Part shown: in pieces, positions 11,869 through 20,289 of the stretch | Position numbering within the stretch: position 1 is the stretch's first letter | Layout of the letters: the number at the start of each line of letters is the position of its first letter | Assembly (NCBI GenBank): GCA_943788725.1 | Contig: CALSRJ010000003.1 | Location: forward strand, 496,001-560,000 | From: an uncultured Flavobacteriales bacterium | Lineage (GTDB): Bacteria > Bacteroidota > Bacteroidia > Flavobacteriales_G > Salibacteraceae | Length of the DNA stretch: 64,000 nucleotides | Reading direction: 5' to 3' | Made by a program: the position numbers and the translations under genes | The notes under the pieces: model-generated | The model's input: the letters and a program-made list of their open reading frames with translations, nothing else | What the model was told of the DNA's origin: nothing | Databases searched by the model: none

Positions 11869-13308
11869 TCAACTCATGGCGGCGACTAAGTCGTGCCGTG
11901 TAATGATTTGATAGCGTCCCTGTCCCAACTCAACCAAAGCCGCTCCATTCTGCGCATTGAAGTGCTTAGATACCGCGCTGATGGGGTCGGTCGCTTGTAC
12001 AATTGGAAAAGCTGGTCCCATGAAATGCTTTACCTCTTTATCCTTGGCCGAAGCATCTGCCGTCAGCGCTGGAATCAGGTGAGCATCATCAATGCTGCCT
12101 ACAAACTTGCCCTGTTCGGTAACGGGGAGCTGAGACACGCCAAACTTGCGCATGATGGCTACCGCATTGTGCACGGGTTCGTTGGCGGTGACAGAAAGCA
12201 AGGGAAGGTCTTTGTGATCGGCGAAGAGGTCTTTTGCCAACTGCTTCTCCTCATTGAGAAAACCTCGTTCGCGCATCCATTCATCGTTGAAGACCTTGCC
12301 TACGTACCGTGAACCATGGTCATGAAAAAGTACCACTACCACATCGTCTTCGGTAAGCTGATCTTTCAACTGGCGGACGGCTTGAATAGCAGAGCCGCAT
12401 GAATATCCGAGGAACAATCCTTCCATTTTAGCCAAGTCGCGGGCTGCCAGGGCACCGTCGCGGTCGGTTACTTTTTCGAAATGGTCGATGAGGTCGAAGT
12501 CGACGTTCTTCGGCAGAATGTCTTCTCCAATCCCTTCCGTGATGTAGCTGTACACTTCCTTTTCGTCAAATTCTCCGGTTTCCAAGTATTTCTTAAAAAC
12601 GGAACCATAGGAATCCACGCCCCAGATCTTGACGGCTGGATTCTTTTCTTTGAGGTACTTCGCCACGCCTGAAATGGTTCCTCCGGTGCCAACCCCAACT
12701 ACGAAGTGGGTGATTCTTCCGTCCGTCTGATCCCAAATTTCAGGTCCAGTAGATTCGTAATGTGCGAGGCGATTGGAAAGATTGTCGTATTGGTTTACCC
12801 AAAATGAATTCTCGATCTCCTCGCTTTTTCGTTTTGCGACGGAATAGTAGGATTCAGGATGGTCGGGCGATACGTTGGTCGGACAAACGTATACCTCTGC
12901 GCCAACGGCCCGTAGGATATCCACTTTCTCCTTGCTCTGCTTGTCGCTCATCGTGCAGATCAGCTTGTATCCTTTGACGATACATGCCAGCGCTAAACCC
13001 ATTCCGGTATTCCCACTGGTACACTCGATCAAGGTCCCCCCCGGCTTGATGTCGCCTCGGGCTTCCGCGTCTTCAACCATCTTCAATGCCATGCGATCTT
13101 TCACGCTATGGCCGGGGTTGAAGTATTCGACTTTGGCGAGAATAGTACCGGGAATGTCTTCCGCGATCTTATTGAGCTTGATCATCGGCGTATTGCCAAT
13201 GGTCTCTAGTATGTTGTTCTTAATGTCCAATTCCTGTCGTGTTTTAAGCACGGCAAAGGTAGCGTTACCAATATCCAATTGCGAATGCTGATGTGCTTCT
13301 TCTCGCAT
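11869..13308 (-). CDS. Cystathionine beta-synthase / cysteine synthase family enzyme with C-terminal CBS domains
   Basis: PLP-dependent fold-type II enzyme of 479 residues. The PLP lysine is Lys70 in GHSVKDR; SGNTGMGLA (98-106) holds the substrate loop and GVGTGGTISG the phosphate cradle. The last ~130 residues form a pair of CBS domains (SVTANEPVHNAVAIMRKFGV and the second copy near the end), which are regulatory modules in this family. The enzyme joins serine and homocysteine, or makes cysteine from O-acetylserine. About 28 residues precede the usual family start (NNILETIGNTP), so the true start may be internal, for example a TTG near residue 28; the ATG at 13308 lacks a clear ribosome site. 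It is the first gene of a three-gene operon. Confidence 0.9.
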   Translation of the reverse strand: MREEAHQHSQLDIGNATFAVLKTRQELDIKNNILETIGNTPMIKLNKIAEDIPGTILAKVEYFNPGHSVKDRMALKMVEDAEARGDIKPGGTLIECTSGNTGMGLALACIVKGYKLICTMSDKQSKEKVDILRAVGAEVYVCPTNVSPDHPESYYSVAKRKSEEIENSFWVNQYDNLSNRLAHYESTGPEIWDQTDGRITHFVVGVGTGGTISGVAKYLKEKNPAVKIWGVDSYGSVFKKYLETGEFDEKEVYSYITEGIGEDILPKNVDFDLIDHFEKVTDRDGALAARDLAKMEGLFLGYSCGSAIQAVRQLKDQLTEDDVVVVLFHDHGSRYVGKVFNDEWMRERGFLNEEKQLAKDLFADHKDLPLLSVTANEPVHNAVAIMRKFGVSQLPVTEQGKFVGSIDDAHLIPALTADASAKDKEVKHFMGPAFPIVQATDPISAVSKHFNAQNGAALVELGQGRYQIITRHDLVAAMS

Positions 13309-13353
13309 GGAACCGTCGTGAAGATTTGCTATCCTTGTTGAAACACTTCAATC

Positions 13354-13965
13354 ATGGTTAAAGGCTTTGCTGTTGCACTTCTCGTTTTCCTTTCTTCAGG
13401 TGTATTTGCCCAGAGCAAGCTGATGGTGGAAGCTTCAGTCATTTGGGAAGATGGACATACGAGTACAGAAAACATCTTCATCGAATTGGATCCTCCGGGG
13501 AGTTATTCTGTCGCTTTTGGCGTAATGCAAGATGAGATCGCTTATGAAGGTGACAACGGCGGTCGCCAATACATCCGACCACGCGAGGTGAAACGTATCT
13601 CCTTCGACTATGGAGAGCATGCGCACCTCATGATCAGTTCCTTTTACAACGGTAACTACCACATGCTTGAATGCGAAGTGGACGATAAACTACGGGTATT
13701 ACGCTATTACCCGAGCTTGTCCAACGGTGAAGAAACGTTCTTTGAGACCGATGAAGTAAACTTTCGTGTGCTCAGCGTAGAAGGAGGAAACCAAGGCAAC
13801 AATACCAAGATTTTTAGGCTCGGTTTTCGCCGCTCCATGATGGACCTCTTCACGGGATACCCAGATATGATCGAAAAGGTCAAAGACCGCGATTACACCT
13901 ATGATAACTGGGAAGAGATGGTTGAGTACTTCAACGCTCAACACGGCAATAACGCCTCGGACTAA
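13354..13965 (+). CDS. Secreted protein of unknown function
   Basis: 203 residues with a clear signal peptide (MVKGFAVALLVFLSSGVFAQ, cleaved after about residue 20). The rest is predicted soluble and rich in beta-strand, aromatic and acidic residues. I do not recognise the family. It is divergent from the cystathionine beta-synthase gene (45 bp apart) and convergent with the cyclophilin gene; the two stop codons overlap in the bases CTAA at 13962-13965. Confidence 0.75.
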   Translation: MVKGFAVALLVFLSSGVFAQSKLMVEASVIWEDGHTSTENIFIELDPPGSYSVAFGVMQDEIAYEGDNGGRQYIRPREVKRISFDYGEHAHLMISSFYNGNYHMLECEVDDKLRVLRYYPSLSNGEETFFETDEVNFRVLSVEGGNQGNNTKIFRLGFRRSMMDLFTGYPDMIEKVKDRDYTYDNWEEMVEYFNAQHGNNASD

Positions 13966-14837
13966 GAGCCAACTACAAACTTTTCTAAGCACCTGCTTTC
14001 GCCTTGGGTAATCATCAAATGATACACGCCAGGGGAAAGTGACTGGGATGCCGTGCCCAATTCGGTCAGTCGATTCATTCCTTCTCTCAAGGCTACTTGT
14101 TTTGCAGACACCTCTCGACCGAGCTGGTCGACGATCTTCACGGTGGCCATTCCGCTTCGGGAAGCATCTATAGTAACCACGCTCCAGTTCAATACGGGAT
14201 TCGGGAAAACGCGCGTTTTAAGCGTGTTTTGTTGACTAGGATGGATCCCGAGTGGTGGCGCAGGAGGCGTCGTATCAATCGTATCGTTCGGATCGAAAAT
14301 CCGCAGACTGTCCATAAACACATCTTCTACAGGCCGTTTGGAACCTGCGTACACTTCAACAGCACCGATATCGACCACTACATCGAAGCCGTCGATGACC
14401 ATCCCAAAGACAGGATGCTTTGAGGTGAGCGGTGCTTTGTCAAAGTCTAGGAAAGTATTGTCAACCAAATTGATGAAGAACTGACTGCCACCAGTATTGG
14501 GCTGTCCTGTGTTGGCCATTGAAATGGTCTTCTGAATATTGCTGAGCGTCCCCGTGGAATCAAATTCATCGGGGATGGTATATCCGGGGCCAGTGGCAGG
14601 CCCTTCTGGATCACCCCCTTGAACCACAAAATCTATGATGACGCGATGGAAGATAAGGCCATCGTAAAAACCGTCCTCGACCAAGGATATGAAATTGCCA
14701 GAAGTAATGGGCGTCAAGGAGTCAGACATCTCAACGATGAAATCACCCATGGAGGTGTAGTAAATGATTTTTGTCTGTGCTTCCGCCGAGGAAATCATGC
14801 CAATGTAGAAGAGGAAGGGTAGGAGTATTCGTTTCAT
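13962..14837 (-). CDS. Secreted cyclophilin-type peptidyl-prolyl isomerase with T9SS type A sorting domain
   Basis: 291 residues. After a signal peptide (about 1-20) comes a cyclophilin domain (about 22-190) with FHRVIIDFVVQGGDP and GSQFFINL, the core of the isomerase active site. A proline-rich linker (TTPPAPPLGIHPSQ) leads to a C-terminal T9SS sorting domain beginning VFPNP and ending with the typical YHLMITQGE...EKFVV. The enzyme would isomerise proline bonds at the cell surface or outside the cell, after export through the outer membrane by the type IX system. It overlaps the convergent 13354 gene by four bases. Confidence 0.9.
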   Translation of the reverse strand: MKRILLPFLFYIGMISSAEAQTKIIYYTSMGDFIVEMSDSLTPITSGNFISLVEDGFYDGLIFHRVIIDFVVQGGDPEGPATGPGYTIPDEFDSTGTLSNIQKTISMANTGQPNTGGSQFFINLVDNTFLDFDKAPLTSKHPVFGMVIDGFDVVVDIGAVEVYAGSKRPVEDVFMDSLRIFDPNDTIDTTPPAPPLGIHPSQQNTLKTRVFPNPVLNWSVVTIDASRSGMATVKIVDQLGREVSAKQVALREGMNRLTELGTASQSLSPGVYHLMITQGESRCLEKFVVGS

Positions 14838-14865
14838 ATGGTGGGATTGTGAAGATGGCGAGATA

Positions 14866-14903
14866 AGAAAATTAGCCGCTGCTCTCTACGCTCAGTGCAG
14901 CGG
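14866..14903 (-). terminator. Probable terminator of the LolC/E-type permease gene
   Basis: Read on the minus strand, CCGCTGC (14903-14897) pairs perfectly with GCAGCGG (14882-14876) around a 14-base loop and is followed by the U-rich stretch CTAATTTTCTT. It lies 6 bp beyond the permease stop. Confidence 0.5.
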
Positions 14904-14908
14904 AACGA

Positions 14909-16138
14909 TCAATTGAACTTGATCGTCTTTACGGGATCTATTCGACTCACTATCATGGATGGAATGATCAACATGATCAGGCAAGCCACCATACTACCCG
15001 CATTGATGAGTAGAATGGTTCCGCTTTGGAAAAGCACAGGAACGTGGTCAACGTAGTAGTTCGCTTGATCCAATTTGATCAGGTGAAACTCCTGTTGCAA
15101 CCAGCCGAGTCCCAGCCCCAAAATATTTCCAAGCATCAGTCCGATGACGATGAGGTAGGCGGCGTTGAGCAAGAAGATCCGTCCGATGCTTCCGTTTTGT
15201 GCGCCCATCGCCTTCAACAGACCAATCATGTTGGTGCGCTCCAAGATGATGACCAGGAGGGCAGAGATCATGTTGATTCCCGAGACAAGCACCATGAGGG
15301 ATAGGATGATGACCACATTGATGTCTTGCAATTCTAGCCACCCGAAAATCTCCATGAACTGGTCTGTAATCTTAAGGGTGTTGAACTCATAGGTAACGTG
15401 ATCTGCGATGATCTGATCGAGCAGATCGAGGTCTTCAAACGAGTGCAAGATGACCTCGAAGCCAGCCACTTGATCCGCCTCCCAGCCATTGAGTTTTTGA
15501 ATATGTCGGATGTCGCACAAAAGGATGCTGCCGTCGAATTGCTCCATGCCCGTTTCGTAGATGCCCCCGATGATGAATCGTCTTTTGCGCTCATTCTCAT
15601 CTTGAAAATAAGACACGGTCACTTTTTCGCCCAGCTGCAGGTTCAGCTTGCTAGCTATACTTGTAGAGAGCACAATGCTGTCCGATTCGTCCTCTTTTGG
15701 CAGGCGAAACGTGCGGCCTTCTACCATGTTTTGGTCAAAGAAATCCCAGTCAAAATCGCTGCCGATGCCTTTAGACATGACGCCCTGGATCTCCCCATTG
15801 GCAGTGATGATGCCGCTTTTGTAGGCGTAGGCCTGGATGTTCTTTACAGCAGGCTCGGATTGAATCGCATCCACAAAGCTTTGATCGCTGCCCATGGGAC
15901 GGATCCCTAAGGTGTTTTGCGGGTTGTAGTACGAAACCTGTAAGTGAGAACCAAAGCCGATGACCTTTTGCCTGACCTCTTCTTGAAAACCGCGCACGAT
16001 GGATACCGAAAGCAACATAACGGCCATGCCAATGGCGATCCCGGCAACCGCAATCTTTACGATCGCAGAGGAACCACGGCTCTGACCAGAGGTGCGTCCA
16101 CCGATCATTTTTCGCGCTATGAACCATTCGAATTGCAC
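14909..16138 (-). CDS. FtsX/LolC-LolE type ABC transporter permease
   Basis: 409 residues with the layout of lipoprotein-releasing or MacB-type permeases. One N-terminal membrane segment (about 25-48, AVAGIAIGMAVMLLSVSIV) is followed by a large periplasmic domain (about 50-270) and three C-terminal membrane segments (about 275-298, 318-342, 375-398). It ends in the typical RIDPVKTIKFN. Such proteins work with a LolD/MacB-type ATPase to pull lipoproteins or other substrates from the inner membrane. No ATPase gene is next to it, so its partner is encoded elsewhere. The many lipoproteins in this window suit a lipoprotein-releasing role, but that is inference. Confidence 0.85.
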   Translation of the reverse strand: MQFEWFIARKMIGGRTSGQSRGSSAIVKIAVAGIAIGMAVMLLSVSIVRGFQEEVRQKVIGFGSHLQVSYYNPQNTLGIRPMGSDQSFVDAIQSEPAVKNIQAYAYKSGIITANGEIQGVMSKGIGSDFDWDFFDQNMVEGRTFRLPKEDESDSIVLSTSIASKLNLQLGEKVTVSYFQDENERKRRFIIGGIYETGMEQFDGSILLCDIRHIQKLNGWEADQVAGFEVILHSFEDLDLLDQIIADHVTYEFNTLKITDQFMEIFGWLELQDINVVIILSLMVLVSGINMISALLVIILERTNMIGLLKAMGAQNGSIGRIFLLNAAYLIVIGLMLGNILGLGLGWLQQEFHLIKLDQANYYVDHVPVLFQSGTILLINAGSMVACLIMLIIPSMIVSRIDPVKTIKFN

Positions 16139-16155
16139 GGGCTGCGTGTTTAAAA

Positions 16156-16189
16156 CTTCATCGTGGCACGGTCAGTGCCGGGTGTGAAG
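16156..16189. promoter_or_regulatory. Nested inverted repeat between divergent permease and namZ genes
   Basis: GGCAC (16165-16169) and GTGCC (16175-16179) form a perfect five-base inverted repeat around five bases. It sits inside an outer pair CTTCA/TGAAG (16156-16160, 16185-16189). It could be an operator or an RNA hairpin; its position between divergent starts fits either. Confidence 0.3.
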
Positions 16190-16219
16190 ATGTGCAAATT
16201 TGACCATAGAATTTAGAAC

Positions 16220-17404
16220 ATGCGACCAGTCCTCATCCTTTTATCCTTTTTCTTTCTTTTCAACGGCGCCTCTGGGCAGCCCATGTTCAAGTCGGCAGAT
16301 GACGTGACCGTTGGCGCAGCTCGGCTGGATGCATACAAGAATATGCTGCACGAAGGCACCGTCGGGGTGGTAGCCAACCATACTTCTATGATCGGCGATA
16401 CGCATTTCGTAGATTACCTTCTCGATCAGTCGGTTGCTGTGCGCAAAGTCTTTGCACCTGAGCACGGATTTCGGGGCAAGGCCGATGCAGGCGAAAAAGT
16501 GGAGAGTGGAAAGGATGCGAAAACGGGACTGCCGATCGTAAGCTTGTACGGATCCCATAAGAAGCCCACTGCAGAAGACCTCGCGGGCATCGAGACCATG
16601 GTCTTTGACATCCAAGACGTAGGTGCACGCTTCTATACCTATATCTCTACGATGACCTATGTGATGGAGGCTTGTGCCGAGCATAATGTGCCCCTGATTG
16701 TGCTCGATCGACCGAATCCTAATGGCTTTTACGTAGACGGTCCGATGCTTAAGCCAGGGTATGAATCTTTCGTTGGTCTCCTTCCCATTCCGGTTGTGCA
16801 CGGAATGACCGTAGGCGAGCTGGCTACCATGATCAATGAAGAAGGGTGGCTTTCTGATGGCGTGAAGTGCAACCTTACCGTGGTGACTTGTGAGGGTTAT
16901 GCGCACGATGACATCTACGTCCTTCCGGTCAAGCCTTCACCCAACTTGCCTACGATGAACAGCATTTTGCTTTACCCATCGTTGTGTTTTTTCGAAGGAA
17001 CCACCTTTTCAGTAGGTCGGGGTACCGATACTCCCTTTGAAGTTTTTGGCCACCCCAACATGAGCGTAGGCTCGCATATGTTCGTACCGAAGCCCAATGA
17101 AGGAGCGAAACATCCAAAGCACGAAGGCGTGCCTTGCTTGGGATGGGATTTGAGTGAGATAGGAGGGAAGCGAGTACAGGAGAAGCAGACGATCATCCTC
17201 GACTGGATGGTGAATGCCTACCGTGATTTCCCCCAAAAGGACAAGTTCTTTCTTGAAAACGGATTCTTTGATAAACTGGCGGGGTCGGACTTGCTGCGCA
17301 AGCAAATCATTTCAGGCATGTCGGCCGAGGAAATACGTTCCTCTTGGCAACCTGAATTAGCAACGTTTAAGGCGAAGCGAAGCCAGTACTTACTCTACCC
17401 GTAG
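16220..17404 (+). CDS. namZ: Exo-beta-N-acetylmuramidase NamZ family protein (DUF1343, GH171)
   Basis: 394 residues with a signal peptide (cleaved after about residue 19). Family blocks include GVVANHTSMIG, FAPEHGFRGKADAGEKVESG, LPIVSLYGSHKKPT, VFDIQDVGARFYTYISTM and FFEGTTFSVGRGTDTPFEVFG. The characterised founder removes terminal N-acetylmuramic acid from peptidoglycan fragments in the periplasm of Tannerella and relatives. This protein is therefore probably a muropeptide-recycling enzyme. The last 15 bases overlap the convergent lipoprotein gene. Confidence 0.9.
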   Translation: MRPVLILLSFFFLFNGASGQPMFKSADDVTVGAARLDAYKNMLHEGTVGVVANHTSMIGDTHFVDYLLDQSVAVRKVFAPEHGFRGKADAGEKVESGKDAKTGLPIVSLYGSHKKPTAEDLAGIETMVFDIQDVGARFYTYISTMTYVMEACAEHNVPLIVLDRPNPNGFYVDGPMLKPGYESFVGLLPIPVVHGMTVGELATMINEEGWLSDGVKCNLTVVTCEGYAHDDIYVLPVKPSPNLPTMNSILLYPSLCFFEGTTFSVGRGTDTPFEVFGHPNMSVGSHMFVPKPNEGAKHPKHEGVPCLGWDLSEIGGKRVQEKQTIILDWMVNAYRDFPQKDKFFLENGFFDKLAGSDLLRKQIISGMSAEEIRSSWQPELATFKAKRSQYLLYP

Positions 17405-18217
17405 CGAGTCCTTAGGAATCACGTTGCCCTGCTTGTCGTAATGCTTGCTCGGGTCGGTGAGGTCGAAAAGCTTCTTACGTTCGATTGGCTTAGCCAGTTC
17501 TTCCATCCACTTCTTCATACTGGTGCCTTCTTGCACGTTCACTTCTTTCGGAAGGTCAAAAATCCCTTCCGGCAATGGGGAAGTGGTATCGATCTTTACC
17601 GCCTCCACCTGCACCAGTGCCCTGGGCAGTTCCACCATGGTCTTCAGCATGATGCCCTTCCAGCGCCATTCGGTTGAATTGGCTTGCCTGATCAACCATT
17701 TTTCGGCTGGCATGCCTGCAATGTTCTGGGTGTCGACAATGATGCCGCCGCGACTTCGGTACACCTCTTCGGCTACTTCGTTTAGGTCTAGATTCGGGCT
17801 CTGCAGTGCACTTTCATACAGCAAGGCATTGTCTAAACGTCGGGCATTCATGGTGAGGTTGTCCACCACATAAATTGCACTGTCGCGCATCAAAGTGGTC
17901 AGGTCGATGTGTTCGTCTTTGCTTTCTCCTTCTTGGAAAGGATTGGTGCGGACAGTCTTGGTGAATTTGATCTCCACCATTCCGTAGTCCGTGAAGTAAA
18001 CCTCTTCCGTTCCCTCTTGCAGTCCTTTGTAGATGTAGGAGATGTGTCCGTCCTTTACTTTGTAGCGAACGGGGTTATGCAAACGCTCGGAGGTTGCGAG
18101 GGTAGGTTGCTCATCCACGGCTCCGACTTCAGTGCGCTGTGCGGTTTGATTTCCGCTCTCGTTTGTGCAGGCAGTCAGTAGGACGGCGAATGCGATAACG
18201 AGGGGGCTAAGCCTCAT
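17390..18217 (-). CDS. Lipoprotein of unknown function
   Basis: 275 residues when started at the ATG at 18217, which places the signal sequence MRLSPLVIAFAVLLTAC at the N-terminus with lipobox Cys17. An open frame continues upstream to 18289, but that would put 24 hydrophilic residues before the signal. The chosen ATG overlaps the last 11 bases of the upstream aminotransferase gene, so translation is probably coupled. The mature part is soluble and mixed alpha/beta; I do not recognise a domain. It overlaps namZ tail to tail. Confidence 0.78.
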   Translation of the reverse strand: MRLSPLVIAFAVLLTACTNESGNQTAQRTEVGAVDEQPTLATSERLHNPVRYKVKDGHISYIYKGLQEGTEEVYFTDYGMVEIKFTKTVRTNPFQEGESKDEHIDLTTLMRDSAIYVVDNLTMNARRLDNALLYESALQSPNLDLNEVAEEVYRSRGGIIVDTQNIAGMPAEKWLIRQANSTEWRWKGIMLKTMVELPRALVQVEAVKIDTTSPLPEGIFDLPKEVNVQEGTSMKKWMEELAKPIERKKLFDLTDPSKHYDKQGNVIPKDSLRVE

Positions 18218-19439
18218 GAGCGGCGTTGGATGCGGTCGCGTGCTCAACCCTTCCTGGGTAGGCTTCCAATGCTTTTTCGAGTACTTCAACGGCGAGTTTC
18301 AATTTTGGGATTTCCAATACGTAGGCAAGACGCACTTCTTGCTTACCGAGGCCTGCCGAGGCATAAAATCCTTCAGCTGGCGCCATCATCACGGTTGCTC
18401 CCTTGTATTCAAAATGTTCTAAAATCCAAGCACAGAACTTTTCTGCATTATCGATGGGAAGCTCTGCCATTGCATAGAAGGCTCCGCCTGGCATCGGGCA
18501 CGTCACACCATCAATGGCGTTCAAGCCGTCTACAAGAATGTTTCTGCGCTCTACGTATTCCGCTTTCACATCATCGAAATAGGACCGTGGAGTCTGCAAG
18601 GCAGCTTCACTAGCAATCTGTCCAAGGGTAGGTGGACTGAGACGGGCTTGAGCAAACTTGAGCGCGGTTTTCATCACGTTCTTGTTGCGAGAAACAAGGG
18701 CTCCAACCCTTGATCCGCACATGCTGTAACGCTTGGAAACAGAATCAACGATGATGGCGTTGTCGTCTAGGCCTTCCAAATTCATAATGGAATGGTGCGT
18801 TCTTCCGTCGTAGCAAAATTCGCGATAGACTTCATCCGCAAAAAGGAAGAGATCGTTTTCGAGGACAATTTTCTTGAGGGTGTCAAGTTCCTCCTTGGTA
18901 TATAAGTATCCCGTTGGATTGCCAGGATTGCAAATGATGATGCCACGTGTGCGCGGCGTGATCATTTCGCGGAAGGCTTCGATGGGTGGAAGTTTGTATC
19001 CTTCTGAGAGATAGGTTGTGATGGGGCGAAGCACCACTTGCGCTTGCATGGCAAAGCTGTTGTAGTTCGCATAAAACGGCTCAGGAACAATGACTTCATC
19101 CTCCGGATTAAAGCATGTCATCATTGCGAATACAATAGCTTCTGATCCACCGTTGGTGATGAGGATGTCTTCAAAGCTAACATCGATATCGTTGTTCTTG
19201 TAGTAGTTGGCGAGCCCCTTTCTGTAACTTTCAAACCCAGCGGAGTGACTGTATTCAATCACTTGCCGATCCAAGTTTCGGATGGCTTTTAAGGCTACTT
19301 CGGGCGTTTCAATATCGGGTTGACCGATGTTGAGATGGATTACTTCCTTGCCAGCGGCTATGGCTTTTTCGGCGTATGGCACCAACTTCCGAATCGGTGA
19401 CTCGGGCATGGCGAAGCCTTTTTTTGAGATAAATGGCAT
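18207..19439 (-). CDS. Class I/II (AspC-like) pyridoxal-phosphate aminotransferase
   Basis: 410 residues from the ATG at 19439 (MPFISKKGFAMPESPIRKLV); the frame stays open to 19526, but the extra residues are not typical. PLP-fold landmarks: NIGQPDIETP (37-46), TNGGSEAI (95-102), CNPGNPTGYLY (170-180), ADEVYREFCYDG (201-212) and the Schiff-base Lys236 in DSVSKRYSMCG. It probably transfers amino groups between an amino acid and a keto acid (aspartate or aromatic type); the exact substrate cannot be told. It is cotranscribed with the overlapping lipoprotein gene downstream. Confidence 0.9.
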   Translation of the reverse strand: MPFISKKGFAMPESPIRKLVPYAEKAIAAGKEVIHLNIGQPDIETPEVALKAIRNLDRQVIEYSHSAGFESYRKGLANYYKNNDIDVSFEDILITNGGSEAIVFAMMTCFNPEDEVIVPEPFYANYNSFAMQAQVVLRPITTYLSEGYKLPPIEAFREMITPRTRGIIICNPGNPTGYLYTKEELDTLKKIVLENDLFLFADEVYREFCYDGRTHHSIMNLEGLDDNAIIVDSVSKRYSMCGSRVGALVSRNKNVMKTALKFAQARLSPPTLGQIASEAALQTPRSYFDDVKAEYVERRNILVDGLNAIDGVTCPMPGGAFYAMAELPIDNAEKFCAWILEHFEYKGATVMMAPAEGFYASAGLGKQEVRLAYVLEIPKLKLAVEVLEKALEAYPGRVEHATASNAAHEA

Positions 19440-19505
19440 GTTCCGGAGGTTTAGGTCAATGCATTTGAGGGTGGCCAAAGATAGCCATAGATGAAATGTC
19501 TGGAA

Positions 19506-19547
19506 ACAAAAAAGCCCCGCAAGCATTGAAATGCCTACGGAGCTTTT
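19506..19547 (-). terminator. Terminator of the DUF1573 gene
   Basis: On the minus strand the stem CAAAAGCTCCG pairs with CGGGGCTTTTTTG across an inner hairpin (GGCATT/AATGC) and ends in a run of six U. It lies about 20 bp after the DUF1573 stop and separates it from the aminotransferase gene. Confidence 0.75.
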
Positions 19548-19566
19548 GATTTCGTCTTATCTAGAC

Positions 19567-20004
19567 CTAGTTGTTGGCCTTAGGAGCGCCTGCTGCTGGC
19601 TCCTTCACTGGCATGGCAGACTCATCTGCCTTTGGAGCCGCGTCAATCTTACCCTTGATGCGGATAACCTTTGGCTGCTCACTACCGTTTGATGTAATGG
19701 TCACCGACTTGTTGATTGGGCCAATGCGCTTACTGTCATACTTGACACGAATGACGCTAGATTCGCCTGGCTGGATTGGCTCACGTGGCCATTCTGGCAC
19801 GGTACATCCACAAGATCCTTTCGCATTCGAAATGATCAAAGGCTCGCTACCTGTATTGGTGAACTTGAACTCAGTAGTAGCATCGCCGTGCTGCTTCATG
19901 GTTCCAAAGTCGTGAACGTTTTTCTCAAACTCGATTTCGGCTTGAGCATGCACGCCCAATGCCATCACAAGGGCAGCGCTAAGTGCTAGTAGAATCTTTT
20001 TCAT
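19567..20004 (-). CDS. Secreted DUF1573 domain protein
   Basis: 145 residues: signal peptide (1-20, ending LGVHAQA), then one DUF1573 domain (about 22-115). The hallmark blocks are EFEKNVHDFGTMKQ, TEFKFTNTGSEPLII and GSCGCTVPEWPREPIQPGES. The domain is an immunoglobulin-like fold that is abundant in Bacteroidota; its function is not defined. The tail is low complexity and rich in Ala, Pro and Lys (AAPKADESAMPVKEPAAG). It is monocistronic, with its own terminator. Confidence 0.9.
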   Translation of the reverse strand: MKKILLALSAALVMALGVHAQAEIEFEKNVHDFGTMKQHGDATTEFKFTNTGSEPLIISNAKGSCGCTVPEWPREPIQPGESSVIRVKYDSKRIGPINKSVTITSNGSEQPKVIRIKGKIDAAPKADESAMPVKEPAAGAPKANN

Positions 20005-20137
20005 CTGTTTTAGAATTTAATGATGACACAAATGTAAAGGCATCAACGACCTCGGGCCATGCTTTAACACGCCGTTAAGATTTCTACTTGTTTGGCTTTG
20101 GGACCCCTATAGAAATGCGCTTGCTTCTTAGGCAGTA

Positions 20138-20206
20138 CCTGAATGCATCATTTGTTTTCATTGGTGTGATGCACGCTTCAGGTCATGGTTGCAGCTTCCC
20201 TTGAAG
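20138..20206 (+). promoter_or_regulatory. Inverted repeats in the region upstream of valS
   Basis: TGCATCA (20144-20150) pairs with TGATGCA (20167-20173), flanked by CCTGA (20138-20142) and TCAGG (20178-20182). The 3' arm could instead pair with CCTTGAAG just downstream. The element lies upstream of the likely -7 box, so it is probably not in the valS transcript unless a second promoter exists. The rest of the 285-bp gap 20005-20289 shows nothing else I can name. Confidence 0.25.
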
Positions 20207-20255
20207 TACGACATGCTAATCTTCGATTTCATAGAACGCCCTCAGGCTGAAATCC

Positions 20256-20263
20256 TACCTTTG
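20256..20263 (+). promoter_or_regulatory. Bacteroidota -7 box for valS
   Basis: TACCTTTG matches the TAnnTTTG consensus used by the primary sigma factor of Bacteroidota. It lies 26 bp before the valS ATG. No clear -33 TTG was seen. Confidence 0.6.
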
Positions 20264-20289
20264 CCAATTCGTAATTTTTGAGCAGAATC

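Noticed and set aside
18218-18289. Longer N-terminus for the lipoprotein at 17390-18217
   Set aside because: It would put 24 hydrophilic residues before an otherwise perfect lipoprotein signal and lie deeper in the aminotransferase gene.
20005-20289. T-box or other riboswitch before valS
   Set aside because: No T-box consensus, specifier loop or terminator/antiterminator U-run is present, and T-box control is not known from Bacteroidota.
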